A program made the position numbers and the translations under genes. A model generated the notes under the pieces. It did no database searches and was not told the DNA's origin. It was given only the letters and a program-made list of their open reading frames with translations. Below, one piece after another: positions 1-7,477 of a DNA stretch of 64,000 nt; the stretch's first letter is position 1; each line of letters opens with the position of its first letter. This DNA is from a virus: IMG/VR virus record IMGVR_UViG_3300037492_000170, positions 58,745 to 122,744 of that record; one strand, given 5' to 3'.

Positions 1-91
1 CAGTTGCAAGGGCTATCTCTAAATCATTTAACACGTCGCTAGTAGCAGCGACAATTGATGCTTCTGTTCCATGTCGAATTAAAGGTCTCAT
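1..91 (-). CDS. Tail-fibre-type protein, N-terminal fragment cut by window edge
   Basis: The first 30 codons are visible, starting at an ATG with an AAGGAGAT ribosome binding site a few bases upstream; the rest lies beyond the left edge. The visible residues contain the motif RHGTEASIVAATSDVLNDLE, which resembles the N-terminal module (x-x-R-G-T-x-A-x-V-x-A) of four other proteins in this window and of phage tail-fibre/major tropism determinant-type proteins. It is therefore probably another fibre or fibre-adaptor gene at the end of the late operon. Function is inferred only from this short motif and from neighbours. Confidence 0.6.
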   Translation of the reverse strand, partial: MRPLIRHGTEASIVAATSDVLNDLEIALAT

Positions 92-107
92 ATATTATCT
101 CCTTGAA

Positions 108-404
108 CTAAGTTACCACCATTCCGCCTACAAGTAAATAGGAAGTATACATTCCATCTACCGGAGGTGTGTTATCTACTAAATAACCACCACCAAATAT
201 CCAAGCATCGAGTGTACCAGAAGCGTCTGCAATAGGAACTTTTGAGGCGGTTGGTATTGCTGTAGGAACAGGGTATTTCTGCCTCGTAGTACCATCATAA
301 ACTACAATCTTCTTAGTGTCTGTAGTAAACGCAATCTCACCTGTTTCTAGGGTAGTAGCGTCTACTACTGCCTCAGTTCCACGTTTTAATTGGAATTTGA
401 TCAT
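108..404 (-). CDS. Small tail-fibre module with RGT-type N-terminal domain
   Basis: This is a 98-residue protein. Residues 3-45 form the module KRGTEAVVDATTLETGEIAF followed by TDTKKIVVYDG, nearly identical in pattern to the N-terminus of the S74 fibre encoded at 4553-6082. The remainder has no motif I recognise and ends in hydrophobic GGMVVT. The module in phage fibres usually forms a small beta domain that joins the fibre to the tail or to another fibre. Being so short, it may be a fibre adaptor, a truncated fibre or a chaperone-like remnant. It lies 10 bp downstream of the next fibre gene in the same operon. Confidence 0.65.
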   Translation of the reverse strand: MIKFQLKRGTEAVVDATTLETGEIAFTTDTKKIVVYDGTTRQKYPVPTAIPTASKVPIADASGTLDAWIFGGGYLVDNTPPVDGMYTSYLLVGGMVVT

Positions 405-413
405 AGGAACCCC

Positions 414-1502
414 TTATGTCAGTACGCCGCAGTCCAACGTGGTAATGTCTCCCCAAGCTACATCTGCACCGTGCCCAGCACTCTTTAAGAACTGTCCGGA
501 TGTACCATGTAAAAGTTCCGTGGGAACAAAAGTAGCGCCCTGATATACCAAAATGGAACCTTGCTCTGCACCATGGACTAACTGTGTTAATGCAATAGAG
601 TCTGCCGCAGGTGCAGGAATAGCTTCCCATCCTATATCAGTAGCAGCTCCACCAGCAGTAAGCACATAACCATCAGCACCAGCAGCTAAAAATGTAGGGG
701 GACCACCAGAACCATTATAAGCAACAAGGTCCCCACGAGTTCCGTGCTCCATCATCGCTAGGGTCACATAGTTAGCGGCAATTGACAAATCATGACTATG
801 GTCCTGACGTGCTACCTGAGATGAACTACCCACTGCACCAGAACTTGCATCTGCAATCGACCCAGGTTCACTGGATGCTAACGCGTAATTATTAATCGGA
901 ACCCATGCAGCACCTGAATAGATGAACAGAAGGTCCTCATCGTCAACATATGCACACATACCTTCAGTAGGGACCTTAAATTCCCATGCATCTGGTGTTA
1001 GCGCAGTATTCCACTGTGCTATCTGCCCTGCTTTATTAGCCCATGCACCAGTGGGGTCTGCTGCAATTATATATCTATCACCATTTGTAGGTGTTACTGG
1101 AGGTGTTGCAAGGTCATTATCCTTAACAGAGTCCTGAAACTCACCTACACCCCAAGAAGCAGCAGTAATAACCTGTTGAATCTTCTGCCCAGACCATGTA
1201 CCAGATGCATCCGTAGCTGCATCGTCGAGCTTCAATGAAACCTTAGTAAATGTAGTCGGTGCTGAACAGTAATACACAGTCGCATTGGTTGTATCTACAT
1301 ATAAACAGCCAGCAATACCGCCAGCAGAAGGCACTCCAGCGCTTGTGAACGCCTTATTGACTGGAACTTTGGTCGCACTGTTGTCTGCCGAGGTTACGTA
1401 GAATACTGTATTCTCGGTGTCAAACCACAATTCCGACAAATACCCTGTAGCTGCAGCAACCAGTGCTGCGGTCCCTCTTTTATGTTGTAATTTCACTGGC
1501 AT
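414..1502 (-). CDS. Tail fibre protein with RGT module and DUF2793-like domain
   Basis: This is a 362-residue structural protein. Residues 3-45 carry the RGT-type N-terminal module (HKRGTAALVAAATGYLSELW). The middle part, about residues 125-200, has the pattern seen in DUF2793 phage tail proteins: DNDLATPPVTPTNGDRYII, then GAWANKAGQIAQWN and FKVPTEGMCAYVDDEDLLF. The C-terminal third holds three degenerate repeats with HG, DGYVL and IGW elements; a similar repeat occurs in the S74 fibre. The start ATG lies inside the last codons of the HNH gene upstream, which also supplies its ribosome binding site (AATAAGGAG). The inferred role is receptor binding or fibre assembly. Confidence 0.75.
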   Translation of the reverse strand: MPVKLQHKRGTAALVAAATGYLSELWFDTENTVFYVTSADNSATKVPVNKAFTSAGVPSAGGIAGCLYVDTTNATVYYCSAPTTFTKVSLKLDDAATDASGTWSGQKIQQVITAASWGVGEFQDSVKDNDLATPPVTPTNGDRYIIAADPTGAWANKAGQIAQWNTALTPDAWEFKVPTEGMCAYVDDEDLLFIYSGAAWVPINNYALASSEPGSIADASSGAVGSSSQVARQDHSHDLSIAANYVTLAMMEHGTRGDLVAYNGSGGPPTFLAAGADGYVLTAGGAATDIGWEAIPAPAADSIALTQLVHGAEQGSILVYQGATFVPTELLHGTSGQFLKSAGHGADVAWGDITTLDCGVLT

Positions 1503-2173
1503 AACGATAACTCCTTATTTGCTTTACTTATTCTCCGACATGCTCTCACAGGAGTTGTAATAATTCTCTCATCACTCCACCCCCTGTCCTTTCTTCCCAT
1601 TATAGCCTCTCTACTTACCGATAACCTTACAGCCCATTGAGCCACAGTTAAATCTTCACCATTGAAAATCAATCTACGATTAGCTCTAGTATTGTTCATC
1701 TGTTCTCTATGTGTCGCCCATCTACAATTTTCAGGTTCATAATCCCCGTTATTGTCCTTCCTGTCTAGGGACATACCCTCCAGTGGATCTCCCATATCAT
1801 TGTAGAAATTCTCAAAGCCGTGATTGGGGTCTAACCATCTATCACAAACCTTAATACCCCGACCACCATAGTCTTTATATCGTGCATTGCTAGGGTTATA
1901 ACACCTATCCTTCATACCTTGCCATGTTCTATATATTTTAGGCAAAGCACCATTCATACGATTACCATGAGTGGTAAAAGACCTAGCTGTAGACTCTTTT
2001 CTTAAACAACCACAAGACTTTGTATTCCCCTTCATTAAATGTGACCCTGTAACAACAGTCTTGTTACCACAAATACAATCACACTCCCAAAGCGTCTTGT
2101 TAAATTTAGTAGTTCCAGCAAACTTCATTACTTCCAACCTATCGAACTTCTGTCCGACTAAATCTAGTCTCAT
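1493..2173 (-). CDS. Free-standing HNH-type homing endonuclease (copy 1)
   Basis: This is a 226-residue member of a phage family with a Cys-rich ribbon (C31, C33, C35, C54, C56), the motif YGGRGIKVCDRW (102-113), an HNH-like segment LDRKDNNGDYEPENCRWA (136-153) and a C-terminal helix-turn-helix-like stretch (LTVAQWAVRLSVSREAI). Such proteins cut intron-less or intergenic target alleles and copy their own gene. I chose the ATG at 2173 over the GTG one codon upstream because the AAGGAG-to-ATG spacing (7 nt) then equals that of copy 2. The stop overlaps the next fibre gene by a few codons, so the insertion does not interrupt the operon. A structured RNA precedes it. Confidence 0.85.
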   Translation of the reverse strand: MRLDLVGQKFDRLEVMKFAGTTKFNKTLWECDCICGNKTVVTGSHLMKGNTKSCGCLRKESTARSFTTHGNRMNGALPKIYRTWQGMKDRCYNPSNARYKDYGGRGIKVCDRWLDPNHGFENFYNDMGDPLEGMSLDRKDNNGDYEPENCRWATHREQMNNTRANRRLIFNGEDLTVAQWAVRLSVSREAIMGRKDRGWSDERIITTPVRACRRISKANKELSLCQ

Positions 2174-2180
2174 CACTTCA

Positions 2181-2268
2181 CTCCTTATTGTGTTATCCTT
2201 AGAAGTTATTTAATGGGAAGGCGGCTAAGGTTTCCGCTTTATCGGGTGTACACCCCTATCCCATTAAA
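2181..2268 (-). promoter_or_regulatory. Structured leader RNA of HNH copy 1 (three-way junction with pseudoknot)
   Basis: Read on the minus strand, P1 pairs 2259-2268 with 2209-2218 (10 bp). Inside P1 lie a GGGTGT/ACACCC hairpin (2244-2255) and hairpin P3, GCGG/CCGC with the 9-nt loop AAACCUUAG (2221-2237). The loop can pair over 6 bp with CUAAGG (2197-2202) downstream of P1. The SD of the HNH gene (AAGGAG, 2181-2186) lies just beyond and contains UAAGG, which can also pair with the loop. A copy with compensating base changes precedes HNH copy 2. I do not recognise a named RNA family. A cis-acting control of endonuclease translation is inferred. Confidence 0.7.
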
Positions 2269-2277
2269 ACTACAATA

Positions 2278-2856
2278 TCACGCAAGAGCCCCACAGTCTA
2301 CTTCATTCAGCCAAGCACCGGATATTGTTGGACTGTCACTTCTAGACAGCGGGATTGAATTAACGGTTGGTGTAGTAGTTGCACTTGCTGGATTCTCCAC
2401 TACAGTATTACTAGCATTTAATGTGGCGTGCTTACTATGAGGACTGGCAGCATTAATATGAGCAGAAATATCTGCTGGACTATATGTAAGCTGTACCCAC
2501 GCATCCCCTGAAGTAAGAAACAATGTGAAGGTATCTGTCTCAAAATACAATTTTCCAGGAACCACCGCAGAGGGTCTTTCATCATGAGTACCTGTTACAC
2601 ACGCTCCTACTAATTTCTTGCCTGTACCATTAAACAAATACACTTCATTAGTATCAGTGGTAAAAACGATTTCATAATCCCTTAGATTACTAGAAAACAT
2701 CTGAGCCTGCGTACCCCTACGCAATACCACTGAATGTCTCTCGGCAGCAAAATCTCCAGGTTCGAGATACTCAACAATCTGCTCGTTAGTCCATAACTCG
2801 GCATCGTCAGTAACAGAATCATCTATGGGATAGTAGGGATTTATTATAGTTATCAT
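2278..2856 (-). CDS. Tail-fibre-associated protein with internal RGT module
   Basis: This is a 192-residue protein. After an acidic N-terminal stretch (residues 1-40) it carries the RGT-type module (VVLRRGTQAQMFSSNLRDYE, then VFTTDTNEVYLFNG). Next comes a short beta segment YFETDTFTLFLTSGDAWVQL, like the sugar- or fibre-display segments of other fibres here, and a Thr/Ser/Asn-rich C-terminus. It ends in VDCGALA, similar to the LDCGVLT ending of the 362-residue fibre, which points to relatedness or shared assembly. Its stop codon is only 10 nt upstream of the structured RNA of HNH copy 1. The role is inferred as a fibre or fibre connector. Confidence 0.6.
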   Translation of the reverse strand: MITIINPYYPIDDSVTDDAELWTNEQIVEYLEPGDFAAERHSVVLRRGTQAQMFSSNLRDYEIVFTTDTNEVYLFNGTGKKLVGACVTGTHDERPSAVVPGKLYFETDTFTLFLTSGDAWVQLTYSPADISAHINAASPHSKHATLNASNTVVENPASATTTPTVNSIPLSRSDSPTISGAWLNEVDCGALA

Positions 2857-2857
2857 A

Positions 2858-3271
2858 TCATGAGCCCCACAACTTTACTCCAGCATTATGTGTTCCTCCA
2901 CTTACAAAAACTATACTCCCAAACTTTCCATCTGTTTCTATAAGCATAAAAACCCCTACTGGTATTTCGAGTACATTAGCTGTATCTCCATTAGCATAAA
3001 AACTAACAATTCCGCCTGTTTCATTGTGTAACATAAGACTATTATAACCCATACATAAAATGGGGTCAGACGGAAAATCATTAACAGTTGCTAATTCCAT
3101 AAATGGATTTACTAGTGGCTCGTGACTAACGAATGATACCCCTGTAGGCAAAGTCGTTGGATAAAAATCCGTAGTGCCTGTCGTATATTTCTTGATGGAC
3201 TTGCGCTTCTTCAGCCCAATACCACCACGTAGAGTAACTGTACGAGCAGTGGAGTTCGTGTAGGTTGGCAT
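2858..3271 (-). CDS. Hypothetical virion-region protein
   Basis: This is a 137-residue protein that I do not recognise. The N-terminus is basic (KKRKSIKKY) and the rest is beta-rich with alternating hydrophobic residues (GGIVSFYANGD, EIPVGVFMLIETDG), typical of small fibre or decoration proteins. It has no membrane segment, signal peptide or catalytic motif. It sits in the fibre cassette, with a 3-bp gap from its upstream neighbour and its stop immediately before the next start, so it is co-transcribed and probably a structural accessory. Confidence 0.55.
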   Translation of the reverse strand: MPTYTNSTARTVTLRGGIGLKKRKSIKKYTTGTTDFYPTTLPTGVSFVSHEPLVNPFMELATVNDFPSDPILCMGYNSLMLHNETGGIVSFYANGDTANVLEIPVGVFMLIETDGKFGSIVFVSGGTHNAGVKLWGS

Positions 3272-3274
3272 ATT

Positions 3275-3505
3275 TTATTCCTCTTCTGGAACTGTCTCTT
3301 CTTCAACCGGACGGAAGGTTATCACCTTAATTTCTGTTTGGCTAATCCAAATACTACCACCATTTTCCATAGGAACTCTTATCTTAGCCTGTGACATTAG
3401 AGCAGGTTCAATAGCTGCTTGTTCCCCGTCTATAACCATGCTAAATACCACATCATTTCCGTCCGAATCACGTAAATTACTTATAATTGTCACTGTCGTC
3501 TTCAT
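3275..3505 (-). CDS. Hypothetical small acidic protein
   Basis: This is a 76-residue protein of unknown function. The N-terminal half predicts beta strands (MKTTVTIISNLRDSDGNDVV) and the C-terminus is strongly acidic (PVEEETVPEEE). A good SD (AGGGAGGTAG) precedes the ATG. It is co-directional with and tightly packed in the fibre cassette, so it could be a chaperone, an adaptor or a small virion protein; nothing in the sequence decides between these. Confidence 0.55.
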   Translation of the reverse strand: MKTTVTIISNLRDSDGNDVVFSMVIDGEQAAIEPALMSQAKIRVPMENGGSIWISQTEIKVITFRPVEEETVPEEE

Positions 3506-3532
3506 CTGTCTACCTCCCTTTTGTTTTACAGT

Positions 3533-3883
3533 TTATACTTTTAGTGCTGCTACTGCTTTAAACGTAGCAATCTTCTCTGACATAGCCAATTCTGTCGGTG
3601 TAGCTTCCGCTGCAACAAACTCAGCCAACTCACCTTCTGCTGCATCTGCCACATCACCTATCTGAGCCTCAACCGCAGTAGTCAGTGCACTAAAGTCTGT
3701 CGTGATGTCGGCAATAACTTTATTGCCTCTGGTTAGCTTTAGCCCTTCCGGTGAAAGCTGTGCCATGAACATTCCGAACACTGAACTGTAAAGCCCAGAT
3801 TCAGCCGGTCCTGCTTCCTGCCACACTATACGAAATGATTCCGTACCTGAAATTATACTAGCCAAAACATCTGCTGCTGCCAT
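3533..3883 (-). CDS. Hypothetical Ala/Glu-rich protein of the fibre cassette
   Basis: This is a 116-residue protein, unrecognised. The first half looks beta-rich (SFRIVWQEAGPAESGLYSSV). The second half is a run of Ala, Glu and Asp with hydrophobic spacing (FSALTTAVEAQIGDVADAAE), likely helical and possibly a short coiled coil. It has no catalytic motif. It lies directly after the glycosyltransferase gene. A small structural or chaperone role is a guess from position. Confidence 0.5.
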   Translation of the reverse strand: MAAADVLASIISGTESFRIVWQEAGPAESGLYSSVFGMFMAQLSPEGLKLTRGNKVIADITTDFSALTTAVEAQIGDVADAAEGELAEFVAAEATPTELAMSEKIATFKAVAALKV

Positions 3884-3884
3884 T

Positions 3885-4556
3885 TTATTCCCCTTCTACT
3901 ACTTTTAGTTGTGGCTTTAGTAATTCTTTTCTAAAGCGCATGAAATCTCCTATAAACCGTTTACCACCAATATGAACATTGGTAATTTCGGGATCTAAAT
4001 AAATGCTATACCCCAACTCTCTTAATCTCCTACACATCACATTATCTTCCGACACCAACTCCCCATCTATTATCTTAACGTCAAATATCATTTTTCTCAA
4101 TTTGCCTTCATTCTCATACTCAGGGCTATTGTCCCATAATGATTGCATGGCTTTATTACTGAGTTTGAGGAATCCAGTACCTAAACTATTAACTTTGATA
4201 AGACCATTCTCCCCTATATCCAGATTCTGTGTGTTAATGTTATAAAGCTCTGCGTCATCAGTCTTTTTACGCACAGTTCCACCAACTACATCCTCTGGAT
4301 AATTGAATAGCTTGAAAACATTTATTGGCTCAAACTCCATGTCATCGTCCACGAAGATCATCGCATCGGCACTGTTCTCCAATGCTATTGCAATCAGATC
4401 ATTTCTTGCCCTTTGGATTAAGGCATCGTGACTGAGGTAAATGGGATAAGTGGTGATACCAAGGGATTCACCCATACGAATAGTTTCTACCATAGAAGCA
4501 CAGTAGTAGACCGAAACGGTTCCCGAATAACAAGGAGTTCCAATGATAATATTCAT
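3885..4556 (-). CDS. Glycosyltransferase, GT-A type, phage-encoded
   Basis: This is a 223-residue cytoplasmic protein without membrane segments. It starts with MNIIIGTPCYSG and has IQRARNDLIAIALENSADAM followed by the metal- and nucleotide-sugar-binding DxD motif in FVDDDMEFEP (about residues 73-82), the layout of small GT-A fold transferases common in large phages. A late GTGFLKL and an SEDNVMCRRLRELG segment match the acceptor-side acidic motif of GT2-like enzymes. The ATG overlaps the stop of the S74 fibre by 4 bp. It probably adds a sugar to a virion protein, a host polymer or a nucleotide; donor and acceptor cannot be read from the sequence. Confidence 0.75.
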   Translation of the reverse strand: MNIIIGTPCYSGTVSVYYCASMVETIRMGESLGITTYPIYLSHDALIQRARNDLIAIALENSADAMIFVDDDMEFEPINVFKLFNYPEDVVGGTVRKKTDDAELYNINTQNLDIGENGLIKVNSLGTGFLKLSNKAMQSLWDNSPEYENEGKLRKMIFDVKIIDGELVSEDNVMCRRLRELGYSIYLDPEITNVHIGGKRFIGDFMRFRKELLKPQLKVVEGE

Positions 4557-6082
4557 CTAGCTTCTAGTTCCTTTACCCTAGCAGACAGTTCCTGAATTGC
4601 CCTCACCATAACAACCAGTAGATTCCCCGATGCTACTTCCAACCTTTCAGGATTCACATCATAGACTAATCCAGGTATTGTCACACCTTCTTCCTTCTGT
4701 GCGATTTGAAGTTCTTGGGCGAGAAAGCCCATACCCGGTATCCCAACTTTGCTACCATCCCTCATATTCCAAGTAAATTCCCTTGGTTTGAGGCGATTAA
4801 TAAACTCAAGTCCTACAGGGATATTGCCTATATTAGTTTTATCTCGTTCATCAGAAATAGCGGTAATAGAAGTAACCTGACATCTCAATGTAGCAACACT
4901 AGCATTACCTAATGTCACTTCATTAGTAGCGGTAGCACTTGAAGCATCAGCATCGTAGCCAATTGCAGTCAGGTTTGAGCCGGTGGTTACGCTATCCAAT
5001 GCTAATGTACCAACAGCGGTGTTGTAGACTCCGGTGGTGTTTGCATAAAGTGCCCAATACCCAATCCCTACGTTGGAAGTACCAATACTATTAGTCTCAA
5101 GAGCACTAGTTCCGACAGCGGTGTTGTTGGCTCCGGTGGTGTTTGCAGCGAGAGCATTAGTACCTACAGCAGTACAGTTTGAAAACGATTGATTACTCGC
5201 TCCTCGTAATGCTGCAACTCCCAAAGCAACATTGTTTATACCAGTTAAATTAAAACGCATGGCAGTGTAACCAACAGCCACATTTTCATAACCGGTAGTT
5301 AATGCCTGGGCTGCCTGATAACCTAATACACTGTTGCTGTTGCCTACTGCGGAAGCAAGTGCACTTCCCCCTACGGCTACATTCTGAACTCCTATTTGAT
5401 TCCCCTCCAATGCTGATGCACCAACAGCGGTGTTGTTGACACCGGTGGTGTTTGTAGTAAGACTATTGTAGCCACATGCTGTATTATTATCTGCTAAATT
5501 AGCTGCTAGGGCACTCCTACCAACGGCTACATTAGAACATCCTACAAGGTTAGCATAAAGGGCTGCATCTCCTACTGCCACATTTTGAACACCCGTTGTG
5601 TTTGTTTGAAGTGCCCTAGAGCCACATGCAGTATTATAATTCCCTGTTGTATTTGCATTCAACGCACTAGTACCAATAGCAACATTTGATGTAACCAACC
5701 CAGCACCATAGGATAAAACACGAGAGAATATATGGTCACCGGCAGGATAAGTTCCAGCAACTACTTCACTGGCATTGATAGCTTCAAAGGCTAAATCAGT
5801 AGTAGTGCCACCACCTTTAAGGACATATCCATCTACTGGTGCGGCAAGTAATGTTGGCGTAAATGAAGCTCCTGCATAGTGCATGATACCACGGGAAGCA
5901 CCATGTACGATGTTAGTTAGGGCTATATTATTAACGGCATCGTCAGCAGAGTACTTCTTCTTTGAGGAACCATCATACACGACCAACTTTTTAGTATCTG
6001 TCTCAAACGCTATTTCATAATCACTGAGCGACGCAGCATCTACAACTGCGGCGGTTCCCCGTTTAATTTTTATAACTGCCAT
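4553..6082 (-). CDS. Tail fibre/spike with C-terminal S74 intramolecular chaperone
   Basis: This is a 509-residue fibre. Residues 3-45 are the RGT-type attachment module. About residues 130-385 form a long array of 13-15-residue repeats of the type N-x-A-x-G-x-x-A-L-x-x-N-x-T-G, as in trimeric beta-roll heads (YadA-like) of phage fibres. The last 100 residues are a peptidase S74 chaperone that trimerises the fibre and then cuts itself off. The expected Ser-Lys dyad is present as ISDERDKTNI, giving Ser410 and Lys415, with cleavage expected just before Ser410. The C-terminal helix (MVRAIQELSARVKELEAR) is typical of the family. Likely a receptor-binding spike. Confidence 0.9.
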   Translation of the reverse strand: MAVIKIKRGTAAVVDAASLSDYEIAFETDTKKLVVYDGSSKKKYSADDAVNNIALTNIVHGASRGIMHYAGASFTPTLLAAPVDGYVLKGGGTTTDLAFEAINASEVVAGTYPAGDHIFSRVLSYGAGLVTSNVAIGTSALNANTTGNYNTACGSRALQTNTTGVQNVAVGDAALYANLVGCSNVAVGRSALAANLADNNTACGYNSLTTNTTGVNNTAVGASALEGNQIGVQNVAVGGSALASAVGNSNSVLGYQAAQALTTGYENVAVGYTAMRFNLTGINNVALGVAALRGASNQSFSNCTAVGTNALAANTTGANNTAVGTSALETNSIGTSNVGIGYWALYANTTGVYNTAVGTLALDSVTTGSNLTAIGYDADASSATATNEVTLGNASVATLRCQVTSITAISDERDKTNIGNIPVGLEFINRLKPREFTWNMRDGSKVGIPGMGFLAQELQIAQKEEGVTIPGLVYDVNPERLEVASGNLLVVMVRAIQELSARVKELEAR

Positions 6083-6083
6083 C

Positions 6084-6305
6084 TTACACTCCTAAGATAT
6101 TCTCGAAATGTTCATGCGCCCTTTGCATACAGATGAACATCTTATCAAGATTTGTCGGTATTATCTGTCCATCAAGAAGTGCTGCTCCAGGAATACTTAC
6201 ATCGCCCCCATCAAACGTGGGGGTTGGATTACTATCACTTGCCACTCCAGCATCCACCAATAGAAGATTATCCAGACAAGTCATATCACCATCATATAAC
6301 AGCAT
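6084..6305 (-). CDS. Hypothetical small protein
   Basis: This is a 73-residue protein that I do not recognise. It has a Gly/Asp-rich middle (TPTFDGGDVSIPGAALLDGQ) and a helical C-terminus with His and Cys residues (MFICMQRAHEHFENIL). Its start overlaps the methyltransferase stop (TAATG) and its stop lies 1 bp before the S74 fibre start, so translation is probably coupled through the three genes. It may be a fibre-associated helper. Confidence 0.5.
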   Translation of the reverse strand: MLLYDGDMTCLDNLLLVDAGVASDSNPTPTFDGGDVSIPGAALLDGQIIPTNLDKMFICMQRAHEHFENILGV

Positions 6306-6862
6306 TAGTATATCCTATACACCATCGCTGGCGCAGCTTGAGGAAAGGGTGGTCGTTCATCACAGAACTCTACCATCCAACCACTTATAGGTTGAAGTTC
6401 ATTTGCAAGAAAATCATGCACGGTAAATTGAATAGGAGACGCATCGTGGAATAAGAATACGCCGGTTGGTTTAAGTTTACTCTTGTATAAATTAAACGTA
6501 TTCTGCGCTTGCTCATAGGTGTGAGGGTCTAAGTCTATGTGAATTATGTCCAAACTATTGTCAGCAAACTGATTTACACAGTCCTCAGCACGTGAGTGTA
6601 TGAAGAATGTCTTTAGATTGTCTATAACAGGTGCCATCTCTACTCGATAATTGATATCCACAAATTTAATGGTGTAGGGCAGCCCTACCTCATCCAACTT
6701 CTCAACAAATAACCTTGCACTGAATCCAAGGTCACACCCTAATTCTAACACAGATATATTAGTTTGTCCAACAATTGCTTTGTCAATAGCATTGAGATAG
6801 AAGTCATGATAACTCTTGAATACTTCCACACCTAACATTTCCGAGAACGGTCGCTCTATCAT
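6305..6862 (-). CDS. Class I SAM-dependent methyltransferase
   Basis: This 185-residue protein has a Rossmann-type SAM-binding motif I, VLELGCDLGFSA (residues 38-49), an acidic motif II region (TIKFVDINYRVE) and a motif IV-like IIHIDLDPHTYEQ, the arrangement of Methyltransf_24-like O- or N-methyltransferases often found in sugar and polysaccharide gene clusters. No DNA-methylase DPPY motif is present, so a small-molecule, sugar or protein acceptor is more likely. The start ATG overlaps the HNH copy 2 stop (ATGA). Its setting between two glycosyltransferases suggests it caps or decorates a glycan, which is inference. Confidence 0.75.
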   Translation of the reverse strand: MIERPFSEMLGVEVFKSYHDFYLNAIDKAIVGQTNISVLELGCDLGFSARLFVEKLDEVGLPYTIKFVDINYRVEMAPVIDNLKTFFIHSRAEDCVNQFADNSLDIIHIDLDPHTYEQAQNTFNLYKSKLKPTGVFLFHDASPIQFTVHDFLANELQPISGWMVEFCDERPPFPQAAPAMVYRIY

Positions 6863-7470
6863 AATGCCCCCCTAACTGGACGTGTAAGAGAATCTTCTAC
6901 TGACCACGCCTTTAGCCTAGAATATAATGTACTGACTGGCATACCTAAATTGCGTGCCCACTGCGATGCCGTCATAGTCTTCCCATCATAATGAATTATA
7001 ACATTATCTCTCATATTATTCATTTGCTCGAAGCGAGTTGCCCACCTATAGTTATTTGGTGCATAATCCCCATCGTTATCAATTCTATCTAAAGATTTAC
7101 CAGCGGGGGCCTCCCCTACATCAGCAAGAAAGTTTTCAAACTTCAACCATCTATCACATACTTTTATTCCTCGTCCACCATATCTATCATAAAACTTATG
7201 ATTTGGGTTTAAGCATCTCTGCAGCATACCACTCCATACACGATAAATATTAGTTTCCTTTCCAACTCTGTTATATCCATGCTTAGTCACTACATCAATA
7301 TGAAGGCAACCACACGATTTAGTGCCTCCACTTCTCAACTGATCCCCACGAACCTTACAGACTTTACCACAATCACATCGGCAAATCCAATAATACATCC
7401 TGCGTTTATTTTTATCACCTGTACTAATCACAGTTAGTCTTCCAAATATTTGCCCAGTTAAATCTATCAT
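6859..7470 (-). CDS. Free-standing HNH-type homing endonuclease (copy 2)
   Basis: This 203-residue paralogue of copy 1 has the same order of parts: Cys ribbon (C30, C32, C34, C53, C55), YGGRGIKVCDRW (98-108 region), HNH-like LDRIDNDGDYAPNNYRWA (127-144, with Tyr in place of the usual Cys) and a C-terminal helix-turn-helix-like DNA-binding stretch (MTASQWARNLGMPVSTLY). The ATG is 7 nt from a good SD (AAGGAG). Its TGA overlaps the methyltransferase ATG, and the terminal codons provide that gene's purine-rich RBS, so the insertion is neutral for the operon. The structured RNA upstream matches that of copy 1 and reaches into the preceding gene. Confidence 0.85.
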   Translation of the reverse strand: MIDLTGQIFGRLTVISTGDKNKRRMYYWICRCDCGKVCKVRGDQLRSGGTKSCGCLHIDVVTKHGYNRVGKETNIYRVWSGMLQRCLNPNHKFYDRYGGRGIKVCDRWLKFENFLADVGEAPAGKSLDRIDNDGDYAPNNYRWATRFEQMNNMRDNVIIHYDGKTMTASQWARNLGMPVSTLYSRLKAWSVEDSLTRPVRGAL

Positions 7471-7477
7471 AATATCA

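Noticed and set aside
2213-2440. 75-residue plus-strand reading frame over the RNA element
   Set aside because: Opposite to all late genes, covers the structured RNA and fibre gene 3-prime end, no SD, product has no pattern.
1-6082. Diversity-generating retroelement (the fibre N-termini resemble the Mtd type)
   Set aside because: No reverse transcriptase gene and no template/variable repeat pair with adenine-specific changes were seen.
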